Shown: positions 51,178 through 62,672 of the stretch, piece by piece | How positions within the stretch are numbered: the stretch's first letter is position 1 | Layout of the letters: each line of letters starts with the position of its first letter | From: Artemia franciscana | Taxonomy: Eukaryota > Arthropoda > Branchiopoda > Anostraca > Artemiidae | Length of the DNA stretch: 64,000 nt | Direction of reading: 5' to 3' | NCBI RefSeq assembly: GCF_032884065.1 | Contig: NC_088872.1 | Coordinates: 4,898,001 to 4,962,000 of the forward strand | Made by a program: the position numbers and the translations under genes | The notes under the pieces: model-generated | Told to the model about the DNA's origin: nothing | Seen by the model: only the letters and a program-made list of their open reading frames with translations | Database searches by the model: none

Positions 51178-51376
51178 TGACGTCATGTTTCGGCTGACGT
51201 CATGAAATTAGTTGCCATCATTTTTGCTTTGAAGGTGACGTCATTCAAGTTATATAAGACATATGTTCGCCGTCATGTTTCGGCTGACGTCATGAAATTA
51301 GTTGCCATCATTTTTGCTTTGAAGGCGTGACGTCATTCAAGTTATATAAGACGTATGTTCGCGTAGAATTCTATTA
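51178..51376 (+). promoter_or_regulatory. Helitron leader: five TGACGTCA boxes and two TATA boxes
   Basis: TGACGTCA (cAMP-response-element palindrome) at 51178-51185, 51195-51202, 51236-51243, 51285-51292 and 51328-51335; TATATAAG at 51251-51258 and 51343-51350. The pattern CRE-(about 33 bp)-CRE-TATA occurs twice as a tandem duplication. With initiation about 30 bp after the second TATA, transcripts would begin near 51373, so the ATG at 51392 (MTDEDA) may be used rather than 51377. Confidence 0.6.
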
Positions 51377-54300
51377 ATGCTTAAGTTTATAATGACTGAT
51401 GAAGATGCTCAAAGAGTCTATGCCAAAAAACTTGCTGCTGATAGAGAAAGTCAGAAAAGAAAGCGTGCCGAGGAACTACCAGAGCAACGCGAAAGCAGAC
51501 TTGCTGCTAAAAGAGAAAGTGAAAAAAGAAGGCGTGCCGAGGAACTACTAGAGCAACGCAGAAGCAGACTTGCTGCTAAAAGAGAAAGTGAAAAAAGAAG
51601 GCGTGCCGAGGAATCAAAAGACCAGCAGGGAAACAGGCTTGAGGCTGATAGAGAAAGAAAAAACAGAAAGCATGCCGAGGAACTACCACAGCAACGCAGA
51701 AGCAGACTTGCTGCTAAAAGAGAAAGTGAAAAAAGAAGGCGTGCCGAGGAACTACTAGAGCAACGCAGAAGCAGACTTGCTGCTAAAAGAGAAAGTGAAA
51801 AAAGAAGGCGTTCCGAGGAATCAAAAGACCAGCAGGGAAACAGGCTTGCTGCTGATAGAGAAAGTAAGAAAAGAAAGCGTGCCGAGGAATCAGAGCAATC
51901 TGAAAGTTATCGCCTGGCATTCAGGAACAACCCAGTCGATGATTATAGCTTGAGTAGATGTGTTCAAATCGGGACAATGTCTAAAATTTGTCCCTATTGC
52001 AAGGCCTTGAAATTCAATGGTGAAACAATGGGAATGTGTTGCGCCTCAGGAAAAGTTAAACTTCCTCTATTGGCTGCACCACCAGAGCCATTGAAGACAT
52101 TCCTTACTGGAACTACGTCAGAATCTAAGCGTTTTTTGTCAAAAATCAGACAATACAACTCATGTTTCCAAATGACGTCGTTTGGAGCCCAAATCGAAAA
52201 TCCAGATCAATTTATGTCTACTTTTATTTCCGCTGACAAAACGCCTCCTGGCCAACATGTGCGTAGATACAATGCTCCGACTATCGACGAAGTGGCAATC
52301 GTTATGGTCGGTGATCAGTTTTTACCTCGAGATATTATTCTACATAAGCGAAACGCTCAGTTGTTAAGAATTGCTGAAACTCATCGATGCTACGATGCCC
52401 TACAATATCCTATCATTTTTTGGGATGGAGCCGACGGCTATCACTTTAATATTAAATTGATGAATCCAGCCACTAACAAAGAAATGAATAAGAAATGCAG
52501 TGCAATGCATTATTATTCCTATAGACTAATGATTCGGCAGGATGAAGAAAATTATATTTTAAAATGCCGTGAATTGTTTCACCAATTTATGGTTGATATG
52601 TATGCTAAAATTGAATCAGAACGTTTGCTATATATCCGCCTGAATCAGACCAAGCTCCGCTCTGAACAATACATTCATTTGCGAGATGCAGTTATAAATG
52701 ACGGTAATACCACAAACGTTGGAAGATTAACAATTTTACCTTCGTCATATGTTGGCAGTCCCCGTCATATGCATGAATATGCTGAAGATGCTATTGCGTA
52801 TGTTCGTCTCTATGGTCGTCCAGATTTATTTATTACATTTACATGTAATCAATCTTGGGACGAGATACTGCAGCTTTTACTTCAAGGACAATCGGCGGTT
52901 CATAGGCATGACATTACGGCACGTGTCTTCCGGCAAAAGTTGAAATCACTGATAAACTACCTTGTAAAACATGAAGTGTTTGGGTCAGTGCGATGCTGGA
53001 TGTACTCAGTGGAATGGCAAAAACGAGGTTTGCCACACGCACATATACTAATCTGGCTACATAAAAAAATTACTTCAAACGAAATTGATGATGTGATTTC
53101 CGCTGAAATACCTGATAAAAATGTCGATAAGGGGTTACATGATATTATTGTAAAATATATGATACATGGACCTTGCGGTGCACTGAACGAAAATTCACCA
53201 TGCATGGCCAAAGGAAGGTGCACAAAGCAATATCCTCGACTTTTAGTACCCAAAACAATTACTGGCAATGATGGTTACCCACAATATAGAAGAAGATCTA
53301 CTGAAGATGGCGGTAAAACAGCAATAATAAAGAAGCGTAACGGTACCACCATCGAAGTAGATAACCAGTGGGTTGTTCCATATTCCCCTTTATTATCAAA
53401 AACATTTAATGCACACATAAATGTTGAATACTGTAACTCCGTAAAGGCAATCAAATACATATGTAAATACGTCAACAAAGGCAGTGACATGGCAGTTTTT
53501 GGCTTGCAGTCCGAAATCAAAGATTTCGATGAAATCGTAGAATATCAGGCTGGAAGATACATAAGCAGTAATGAAGCTGTTTGGCGAATTCTTTCATTTC
53601 CGATACATGAACGTAGTCCAGCTGTTGTTCACTTAGCGGTACATTTACAGAATGGTCAACGTGTTTATTTCACGGAAACCAACGTGCAACAAAGAGTCCT
53701 GAATCCACCGGATACAGCATTAACAGCTTTTTTTTCGCTTTGCAAAAATGATTCTTTTGCGAAAAAACTGCTGTATACTGAAGTGCCTTCGTATTACACC
53801 TGGAATACTAAAAATAAAGTATTTGAACGTCGAAAACAGGGTAAGTCAGTCGACGGCCAACCTACCATCTTCAAAGATACCACGATAGGAAGACTCTACA
53901 CCGTTCACCCCAATCAACATGAATGCTTCTTTCTACGCCTGCTTTTGGTGAATGTACCCGGTCCGACATCCTTTGAGTATTTGAGGACTGTAAATGGTAC
54001 TATACATGACACTTACCGTAGTGCATGCCAAGCTCTGAATTTATTGGAGAATGACCAACACTGGGATAACTGCATCAATGACGCGTGCGAAACGTCAACC
54101 CCAAGTCAAATTCGTGCATTGTTTGGCATCATTTTAACAACTTGCTCTCCATCAGCTCCTACAGATTTATGGGGAAAATATAAGTCAAAAATGTCCGAAG
54201 ATATACTTCATCGAAAACAGTTAGAGACGTCAGACATGACTTTTGATTTTACACCAGAAATTTATAACTACACTTTAGTTGTTATAGAAGATTTTTGCAT

Positions 54301-55816
54301 AAGTTTGGCAAACAAACCTCTTCAGGGTTTGGGAATGCCTTCACCTAAGCGTATCGCTGCTGTTTCGACATGTGTAGAATTGGATCGTGAACAAAGTTAC
54401 AGTACGAGTGATCTATTGTCGTATGTACAAAATAACATTTCCAAGTTAACGTCGGAACAAAAAGACATTTATGATACGATAATGCATTGTGTTGATAACA
54501 ACGTTGGAGAAATTTTCTTTTTGGATGCGCCAGGAGGTACTGGTAAAACGTTTGTGATAAAACTGATTCTGGCATCAATTCGATCTAAAAATGATATAGC
54601 GTTGGCAATTGTGTCGTCCGGAATAGCCGCAACATTGCTGCCTGGTGGAAGAACTGCTCATTCCGCTTTGAAATTGCCTCTGAACTTGCATTCTACAGAA
54701 ACTCCCACGTGCAATATTTCCAAATCATCTGGGATGGGTAAAGTATTGCAGCAATGCAAACTTATTATTTGGGATGAGTGCACAATGGCACACAAAAAAT
54801 CGCTCGAGGCTCTGGATCAATGCTTGAATGATTTGCGAGGAAAGTCGAAACCCTTTGGCAGCACCTTAATATTGCTTGCGGGAGATTTCAGGCAAACATT
54901 ACCTATAATACCTAGATCAACTCCTGCAGACGAAATGAATGCTTGCCTGAAAAATTCTAATTTATGGGCACACGTAAAAACATTAAAATTAACTACAAAT
55001 ATGCGTGTCCGATTGCAAAACGATGACTCTGGTCAAACATTTTCAGATCAATTGCTGGCAATGGGAAACGGAAAGCTCCCAGTAGACTCAATTTCAGGAC
55101 GTATACAACTACCTGCTGATTTCTGTAATTTAGTGACGTCCAAAAATGAATTGATTGAAAAAGTATTTCCGAATATTCTAAAAAATTATAAAAATAATAA
55201 ATGGCTAAGTGAAAGAGCGATTCTCGCACCCAAAAATATAGACGTCCACGAAATCAACAATATTGTTTTGACCAAGATTCAAGACCAGGCAGTCCTTTAC
55301 AAGTCAGTCGACACAGTTTTGGAACCAAATGAAGCGGTTAATTATCCATCTGAATTTTTAAATTCCATAGATCTTTCAGGGTTTCCACCACACGTGCTAC
55401 AACTAAAAATAGGCGTACCAATAATATTGTTACGTAACATAAACCCACCAAAGCTTTGCAATGGCACTCGACTTGCCGTAAAAAAAACAATGGAAAACCT
55501 AATAGAGGCCACAATCCTGACAGGGCCTTTTGAGGGTGAGGCTGTTCTTATTCCTCGCATTCCCATGATTCCAACAGATCTGCCTTTTCAATTTAAAAGA
55601 TTGCAATTCCCAATTCGATTAGCATTTGCAATCACCATTAACAAAGCTCAAGGTCAATCATTAGAAAAATGTGGTATTGATCTTAATACTGATTGTTTTT
55701 CCCATGGACAATTGTACGTTGCATGTTCGAGGGTCGGTAAACCTGACAATCTATTTATATGCAGCGAGAATTGGACAGCGAAGAATGTTGTATATTCGCA
55801 AGTTTTACGCAGTTAA
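51377..55816 (+). CDS. Helitron Rep-helicase (RepHel), 1,479 residues
   Basis: The rolling-circle transposase: Rep nicks and joins DNA strands and the 5'-3' PIF1-type helicase unwinds them. Order: residues 19-179, seven basic 23-residue units (LAAKRESEKRRRAEELLEQR type, with nuclear-signal-like clusters); finger CPYC 205-208 with CC 221-222; Rep HUH GLPHAHILIW with His554 and His556; two-tyrosine motif YICKY (Tyr694, Tyr698) followed by VNKG; linker; Walker A APGGTGKT 1051-1058; Walker B WDEC (Asp1133, Glu1134); LLAGDFRQTLPII from 1166; [10 protein letters not shown] from 1419; LYVACSRVG with Arg1452. It has no endonuclease or RPA domain. About 83 residues containing the conserved GQIYH..GSLLP block are absent after MSTF (compare 28250-28520 on the minus strand), without loss of frame. 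Start 51377 or 51392. The only full-length open copy in the window. Confidence 0.9.
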   Translation: MLKFIMTDEDAQRVYAKKLAADRESQKRKRAEELPEQRESRLAAKRESEKRRRAEELLEQRRSRLAAKRESEKRRRAEESKDQQGNRLEADRERKNRKHAEELPQQRRSRLAAKRESEKRRRAEELLEQRRSRLAAKRESEKRRRSEESKDQQGNRLAADRESKKRKRAEESEQSESYRLAFRNNPVDDYSLSRCVQIGTMSKICPYCKALKFNGETMGMCCASGKVKLPLLAAPPEPLKTFLTGTTSESKRFLSKIRQYNSCFQMTSFGAQIENPDQFMSTFISADKTPPGQHVRRYNAPTIDEVAIVMVGDQFLPRDIILHKRNAQLLRIAETHRCYDALQYPIIFWDGADGYHFNIKLMNPATNKEMNKKCSAMHYYSYRLMIRQDEENYILKCRELFHQFMVDMYAKIESERLLYIRLNQTKLRSEQYIHLRDAVINDGNTTNVGRLTILPSSYVGSPRHMHEYAEDAIAYVRLYGRPDLFITFTCNQSWDEILQLLLQGQSAVHRHDITARVFRQKLKSLINYLVKHEVFGSVRCWMYSVEWQKRGLPHAHILIWLHKKITSNEIDDVISAEIPDKNVDKGLHDIIVKYMIHGPCGALNENSPCMAKGRCTKQYPRLLVPKTITGNDGYPQYRRRSTEDGGKTAIIKKRNGTTIEVDNQWVVPYSPLLSKTFNAHINVEYCNSVKAIKYICKYVNKGSDMAVFGLQSEIKDFDEIVEYQAGRYISSNEAVWRILSFPIHERSPAVVHLAVHLQNGQRVYFTETNVQQRVLNPPDTALTAFFSLCKNDSFAKKLLYTEVPSYYTWNTKNKVFERRKQGKSVDGQPTIFKDTTIGRLYTVHPNQHECFFLRLLLVNVPGPTSFEYLRTVNGTIHDTYRSACQALNLLENDQHWDNCINDACETSTPSQIRALFGIILTTCSPSAPTDLWGKYKSKMSEDILHRKQLETSDMTFDFTPEIYNYTLVVIEDFCISLANKPLQGLGMPSPKRIAAVSTCVELDREQSYSTSDLLSYVQNNISKLTSEQKDIYDTIMHCVDNNVGEIFFLDAPGGTGKTFVIKLILASIRSKNDIALAIVSSGIAATLLPGGRTAHSALKLPLNLHSTETPTCNISKSSGMGKVLQQCKLIIWDECTMAHKKSLEALDQCLNDLRGKSKPFGSTLILLAGDFRQTLPIIPRSTPADEMNACLKNSNLWAHVKTLKLTTNMRVRLQNDDSGQTFSDQLLAMGNGKLPVDSISGRIQLPADFCNLVTSKNELIEKVFPNILKNYKNNKWLSERAILAPKNIDVHEINNIVLTKIQDQAVLYKSVDTVLEPNEAVNYPSEFLNSIDLSGFPPHVLQLKIGVPIILLRNINPPKLCNGTRLAVKKTMENLIEATILTGPFEGEAVLIPRIPMIPTDLPFQFKRLQFPIRLAFAITINKAQGQSLEKCGIDLNTDCFSHGQLYVACSRVGKPDNLFICSENWTAKNVVYSQVLRS

Positions 55817-55825
55817 TTTGTATTT

Positions 55826-56325
55826 CGGAACCAAATGAAGCGGTTAATTATCCATCTGAATTTTTAAATTCCATAGATCCTTCAGGGTGTCCACCACACC
55901 TGCTACAACTAAAAATAGGCGTACCAATAATACTTTTAAGAAATATCAACCCACCAAAGCTTTGCAATGGCACGCGACTTGCCGTAAAAAAAAAAACAAT
56001 GGAAAACCTAATAGATGCCACAATCTTGACAGGGCCTTATGAGGGTGAGGCTGTTCTTATTCCTCGCATTCCCATGATTCCAACGGATCTGCTTTTTCAA
56101 TTTAAAAGATTGCAATTCCCAATTCGATTAGCATTTGCAACCACCATCAACAAAGCTCAAGGGCAATCACTAGAAAAATGCGGTATAGATCTTAATACAG
56201 ATTGCTTTACCAATGTACAATTGTATGTTGCATCTTTGAGGGTCGGTAAACCTGACAATCTATTTATACGCACAGACAATGGGACAGCGAAGACTGTTGT
56301 ATATTCACAAGTTTTACGTAGTTAA
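55826..56325 (+). pseudogene. second helicase tail downstream of the long ORF
   Basis: [20 protein letters not shown] ... [11 protein letters not shown], about 166 codons without an own start. It is joined to the 3' flank of the main ORF at TTTC|GGAACC. It is diverged from the main tail (CPPHLL, ATTINK, FTNVQL), so it came from another element rather than a fresh tandem copy. Confidence 0.75.
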
Positions 56326-56352
56326 TTTGTATTGTATCTATCTATCTATCTA

Positions 56353-57487
<1,135 letters not shown>

Positions 57488-57716
57488 TATAATTTCTTTT
57501 TTAGTTTTTTCTTTTTTTAGTTTTTCTTTTTTTTAGTTTTGCAGCTTTTTTAGTGTTTTTAGCTTTTTTTTTAGTTTTTTTCTTTTTAGGTTTTTTCTCC
57601 TTTTTTTTAGATTTTTTCGCGCCATATTAGCTATGCGCCATTGTAGTTGTGTCCCTGTTTCCCACCTGTGAATACATAAGATACATATTATATATGTTTT
57701 TAACTACGTAAAACGT
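57488..57716 (-). repeat. T-rich block and Helitron 3'-region remnant
   Basis: 57490-57615 is T-rich (A-rich on minus). 57616-57716 holds ATGGCGCATAG, TTCACAGGTGGGAAACAGGG and a short helicase end, all on the minus strand, without hairpins. Confidence 0.65.
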
Positions 57717-58518
57717 AGCTGCGTGTCCGATTGCAAAACGATGACTCTGTTCAAACATTTTCAGATCAATTGCTGTCAATTGGAAACGGAAAGCTCCCAG
57801 TAGACTCAATTTCAGGACGTATACAACTACCTGCTGATTTCTGTAATTTAGTGACGTCCAAAAATGAATTGATTGAAAAAGTATTTCCGAATATTCAAAA
57901 CAATTATAAAAATAATAAATGGCTAACGTCCACGATATCAACAATATTGTTTTGACCAAGATTCGAGACCAGGCAGTCCTTTACAAGTCAGTCGACACAG
58001 TTTTGGAACCAAATGAAGCGGTTAACTATCCATCTGAATTTTTAAATTCCGTGGATCTTTCAGGGTTTCCAACACACGTGCTACAACTAAAAATAGGCGT
58101 ACCAATAATACTTTTAAGAAATATCCACCCACCAAAGATTTGCAATGGCACGCGACTTGCCGTAAAAAAAAAACAATGGAAAACCTAATAGAGGCCACAA
58201 TCTTGACAGGGCCTTTTGAGGGTGAGGCTGTTCTTATTCCTCGCATTCCCATGATTCCAACGGATCTGCCTTTTCAATGTAAAAAATTGTAATTCCCAAT
58301 TCGATTAGCATTTGCAATCACCATTCACCAAATCACCAATCACCAAAGCTCAAGGTCAATCATTAGAAAAGTGTGGTATAGATCTTAATACTGATTGTTT
58401 TTCCCATGGACAATTGTACGTTGCATGTTCGAGGGTCGGTAAACCTGACAATCTATTTATATCCAGCGACAATTTGACAGCGAAGAATGTTGTATATTCG
58501 CAAGTTTTACGCAGTTAA
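57717..58518 (+). pseudogene. helicase C-terminal half, broken
   Basis: Closest to 35857-36654: the same deletion after KNNKWL, the same ACCAAATCACCAATCACCAA duplication before [10 protein letters not shown], ending VVYSQVLRS at 58518. Two or more frame changes. It appears to be a direct copy of part of block A' with offset 21,864. Confidence 0.8.
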
Positions 58519-58545
58519 TTTGTATTGTATCTATCTATCTATCTA

Positions 58546-58804
58546 TCTATATAAATACGAGTTGTGTGTATGCATGTTTGTTTGTTTGTAAAAAGAGCGT
58601 TTGCATATGACGTCATTATTAGTACAAAAGGCTTTGTATATGCACAGACTATGGGAAAGCCAAGAATGTTGTATATTCGCAAGTTTTACGTAGTTTGAAA
58701 CACATATATAAATCTATCTATATTCACAGGTGGGACACAGGGACTCAATTACAATGGCTCGTAACTAATGGCTCACCAACTAGGTGTTGCTAGTATGTGG
58801 CTAG
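58546..58804 (+). mobile_element. minimal Helitron with degenerate 3' end
   Basis: TCTATATAAATACGAGTTG start at 58546, CRE, helicase-end vestige, TTCACAGGTGGGACA. The hairpins have collapsed to CTAGGTGTTG, followed by CTAG at 58790-58793 and again at 58801-58804. Confidence 0.7.
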
Positions 58805-58807
58805 TAT

Positions 58808-58840
<33 letters not shown>

Positions 58841-58841
<1 letters not shown>

Positions 58842-60013
58842 TAGCTGTTGGGGTGGTGCTTCGCGGCACCCCAACACCTAGTTGGTGGGGCGCTTCGCAA
58901 CCGCCCCCCAAGCCCCCCCGCGCGCGCAAGTCGTTACGCGCCATATTAGTTATGCGCCATTGTAGTTGCGTCCCTGTGTCCCACCTGTGAATATAGATAG
59001 ATACATATATACATATTTTTAACTACGTAAAACTTGCGAATGTACAACATTCTTGGCTGTCCCATTGTCTGTGCATATAAATAGATTGTCAGGTTTACCG
59101 ACTCTTGAACATGCAACATATAATTGTCCATGGGAAGAACAATCTGAGTTCAGATCTATTCCTCATTATTCTTATGATTGCCCTTGAGCTTTGTTGATGG
59201 TGATTGCTAATCGAACATTCCCTGTGTCCCTGTCGTCATTTATATATCCCCCTGTGCCCCCCGGCGTCCCCGTTGTTGTTGTTTCCCTGTGTCCCGGTCG
59301 TTATTTGTGTCCCGGTGTCCCAATTTGTAATTTCTCTTTGAGTGTCGCGGTCGTAATTTATATTCCCTGTGTCGCGGTGTCCCGGTCGTCATTTTTGTCT
59401 CGGTCGTCATTTGTGTTCCGGTGTCCCGGTCTGTAATTTCTCTTTGAGTGTCCTGGTTGTCATTTATATTCCCTGTGTCCCGGTCGTCATTTGTGTCCCG
59501 GTCTGTATATACATTCGTTTTTGAAATGGTCTTTTTTTAGGTTTTAGTTTTTTACCTTTTTTAGTTTTTTTTTTCTTTTTTTTTAGTTTTGTTTTTCTCC
59601 TTTATTTTTCATTTTTTTTTTCCGTTTTCATTCTATTTTCTTTTTTAGTTTTTTTTTGATTTTTAGCTTTTTTAGTTTTTTATTAGTTTTAGTTTTTTTT
59701 TCTTTTTAGTTTTTTTGTAGTTTTTACCTTTTTTTAGTTTTTAATTTTTTTTACTTATGTCCTGGTCATCATTTATACTCCCTGTGTCCCGGTCGTCATT
59801 TGTGTCCCGGTGCTTTGTTGATGGTGATTGCTAATCGAACATAACTTGTGTCCCGGTCGTCATTTATATTCCCTTTGTGCCGGTGTCCCGGTCGTCATTT
59901 GTGTCCCGATGTCCCGGTCTGTAATTTCGTCAGTCGAAAACATGACGTCAGCCGACACAGAAACATGACGTCACCTGATCCACAGACAGAAAACTTATTT
60001 ATATATATATATT
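58841..60013 (-). mobile_element. non-autonomous Helitron, A-rich type, minus strand
   Basis: 3' CTAG at 58841-58844 with both hairpins, helicase end (59215-59015), minisatellite (59215-59500), T-rich block (59530-59755), minisatellite (59757-59935), leader with two TGACGTCA, 5' terminus at about 60013. The internal AT array is reduced to GATAGATACATATATACATA. Confidence 0.8.
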
Positions 60014-60014
60014 A

Positions 60015-61740
60015 CTAGCTGTTGGGGTGGCGCTTCGCGCCACCCCAACACCTAGTTGATGGGGGCGCTTCGCGCCCCCCCCCAAGCCCCCCCACGCGCG
60101 TAAGTCGTTACGCGCCATATTAGTTACGCGCCATTGTAGTTGTGTCCCTATGTCCCACCTGTGAATCGACCATTCCCTGAGTCGCCATCGTCATTTATAT
60201 ATCCCCCTGTGCACCCCGGCGTCCCCTTTGTAGTTATGTCCCTGTGTCCCGGTCGTCGTCATTTATACTTCCATGTGTCCCGGTGCTTTGTTGATTGCTA
60301 ATCGAACATTCCTTTTGTCCCGGTCGCTTTCTCTTTGAGTGTCGTCATTTATTTAGATTGTTTCTCCTTTATTTTTCAGTTTTTTTCCTTTTTTTAGTTT
60401 TTTTTCTTTTTTAGTTCTTTTAGTTTTTACCTTTTTTAGTTTTTTTTAGTTTTTTAGATGAAAATTTTTTTTCTTTTTTTCTTTTTAGTTTTTTATTGGT
60501 TTTTACCTTTTTTTTAGCTTTTTTAGTTTTTTTCGTTTTTTCTTTTTACTTTTTTTTTAGTTTTTATCTTTTTTATTTTTTTTATTTTTATTCTTAATTT
60601 TATTAGTTTTCTTTTTCTCTTCTATTTTTCAGTTTTTTCCTTTTTTTTAAGTTTTTTTTTTAATTTTTAGTTTTTTTAGTTTTTTTTTCCTTTTTTTCTT
60701 TTTAGTTTTTTATTGGTTTTTACCTTTTTTTTTTAGCTTTTTTAGTTTTTTCGTTTTTTCTTTTTACTTTTTTTTTAGTTTTTATCTTTTTTATTTTTTT
60801 TTATTTTATTCTTAATTTTATTCATTTATATATCCCCCTGTGCACCCCGGCGTCCCCTTTGTAGTTATGTCCCTGTGTCCCGGTCGTCGTCATTTATACT
60901 CCCTGTGTCCCGGTGCTTTGTTGATTGCTAATCGAACATTCCTTTTGTCCCGGTCGCTTTCTCTTTGAGTGTCGTCATTTATTTAGATTGTTTCTCCTTT
61001 ATTTTTCAGTTTTTTTCCTTTTTTTAGTTTTTTTTTCTTTTTTAGTTCTTTGAGTTTTTACCTTTTTTAGTTTTTTTTAGTTTTTTAGATGAAAATTTTT
61101 TTTAGTTTTTTTCCTTTTTTTCTTTTTAGTTTTTTATTGGTTTTTACCTTTTTTTTTAGCTTTTTTAGTTTTTTTCGTTTTTTCTTTTTACTTTTTTTTT
61201 TAGTTTTTATCTTTTTTATTTTTTTTTATTTTTATTCTTAATTTTATTAGTTTTCTTCTTCTCTTCTATTTTTCAGTTTTTTCCTTTTTTTTAAGTTTTT
61301 TTTTAGTTTTTAGTTTTTTTAGTTTTTTTTTCCTTTTTTTCTTTTTAGTTTTTTATTGGTTTTTACCTTTTTTTTAGCTTTTTTAGTTTTTTTCGTTTTT
61401 TCTTTTTACTTTTTTTTTAGTTTTTATCTTTTTTATTTTTTTTCATTTTATTCTTAATTTTATTAGTTTTCTTTTTCTCTTCTATTTTTCAGTTTTTTCC
61501 TTTTTTTAAGTTTTTTTTTAGTTTTTAGTTTTTTTAGTTTTTTAGTTTTTTTAGTTTTTTTAGTTTTTTAGCTTTTTTATTTTTTTTATTAGTTTTTAGT
61601 TTTTTTTGTAGTTTTTGCCTTTTTTTAGTTTTTTCAGTTTTTTTTTTTAGTTTTTAGTTTTTTACCTTTTTTGTGGATCGTCACCTAATCCACAGATCCA
61701 CAGATCCACACACAGACAACTTATTTTTATATATATAAGA
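60015..61740 (-). mobile_element. non-autonomous Helitron, A-rich type, minus strand, tandem
   Basis: 3' CTAG at 60015-60018, inserted in the 5' terminus of the preceding minus-strand element (AGTAATATATATAT reads CTAG|TAATATATATATA). Inside: 3' region, minisatellite pieces and T-rich DNA in two tandem units of about 630 bp (markers GTGCACCCCGGCGTCCCC near 60208 and 60838), short leader with TGTGGATC repeats, 5' terminus ending at 61740. It lacks the helicase tail. Confidence 0.75.
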
Positions 61741-61754
61741 TTTATATATATATA

Positions 61755-62001
61755 CTAGCATGGATCACTCGTACTGTAACTTTGTTCACGATCCAATTCT
61801 ACACATGTCGAAACAGCAGCGATACGGTTAAGTGAAGCAATTCCCAAATCCTGAAGAGGTTTGTTTGCCATACGTACGCACAAATCTTCTATAATAACTA
61901 AAGTGTAGTTATAAATTTCTGATGTAAAATCAAAAGTCATATCTGACGTCACCTGATCCACAGATCCACAGACAGACAACTTATTTTTATATATATATAG
62001 A
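61755..62001 (-). mobile_element. short Helitron derivative with helicase fragment, no hairpin
   Basis: Minus strand: 5' terminus TCTATATATATATAAAAATA ending at 62001, leader to GTGACGTCA, then directly (shared bases GACGTCAGA) the helicase codons DMTFDFTSEIYNYTLVIIED ... DREQSYSTSD, and CTAG at 61755-61758 followed by T on that strand. There is no 3' hairpin. Either a de novo 3' end at a chance CTAG or a rearrangement. Confidence 0.55.
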
Positions 62002-62009
62002 TAGATAGA

Positions 62010-62085
62010 TAGATATATCTATATTCACAGGTGGGACACAGGGACACAACTACAATGGCGCGTAACTAATATGGCGCGTAACGAG
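62010..62085 (+). mobile_element. Helitron 3' region without hairpins
   Basis: TATTCACAGGTGGGACACAG ... GGCGCGTAACTAATATGGCG, ending at GTAACGA; the following GTATTTTAAC belongs to the profilin flank. Identical joint to 37035 and 17444. Confidence 0.75.
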
Positions 62086-62351
62086 TATTTTAACAAATCT
62101 TTAGTTCAGAATCGCTAATGTTATTATGTAACTGCAACAATATTTATGGCCTCTGAGGATGTGATTGACTCTTACTAGGTTGCGAGCTACCACTACAACC
62201 CGGATATCCTTTACCAGTCAGTCAAAAGAACTTTATTTTTTTCAAGCTTAACACCCTTACAATTTCTATCCACCTTTCGAGCTGTTTCATTACCCTTTCA
62301 TTGCCCTGTTTCATTGATGGTTGAATTTCATTGATATAGAAATAGATCCTA

Positions 62352-62672
62352 TCAATGGCCATATTCAGCTAAATAATTACCAAGTTTTTCAACTGTATTT
62401 GCAGCTTTTGGTGTTGGACACTCCTGGTTATTATACAAAGCTATTATATATAATTTTTTCAGTTTCATTGCATGAAGACTATCTGTCCCCTTAGAAGCTC
62501 GAATAACATCATGGTCGCTCGAAAGGTAAAAATATTTTGTTCCTCCCATTATAATACCGCTTTCAGCAAGAGCTTCCAAATCCTCGAATTTTGAGATAAA
62601 CGCTTTCAATTCAGCTGCAGTGGCAGGAAATGTCTTAGATTTTCCCCAAACTGCTCCATCAGTACCAATAAC
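62352..62672 (-). pseudogene. profilin, truncated copy 3
   Basis: Minus strand: from VIGTDGAVWGKS to the end NTVEKLGNYLAEYGH (Gln to Glu near the C terminus), same stop and 3' flank (62086-62351) as the other copies. Homology stops at 62672; upstream the frame continues with unrelated codons (MAHLVNV). About the first 20 profilin residues and the leader are missing. Otherwise uninterrupted. Confidence 0.8.
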
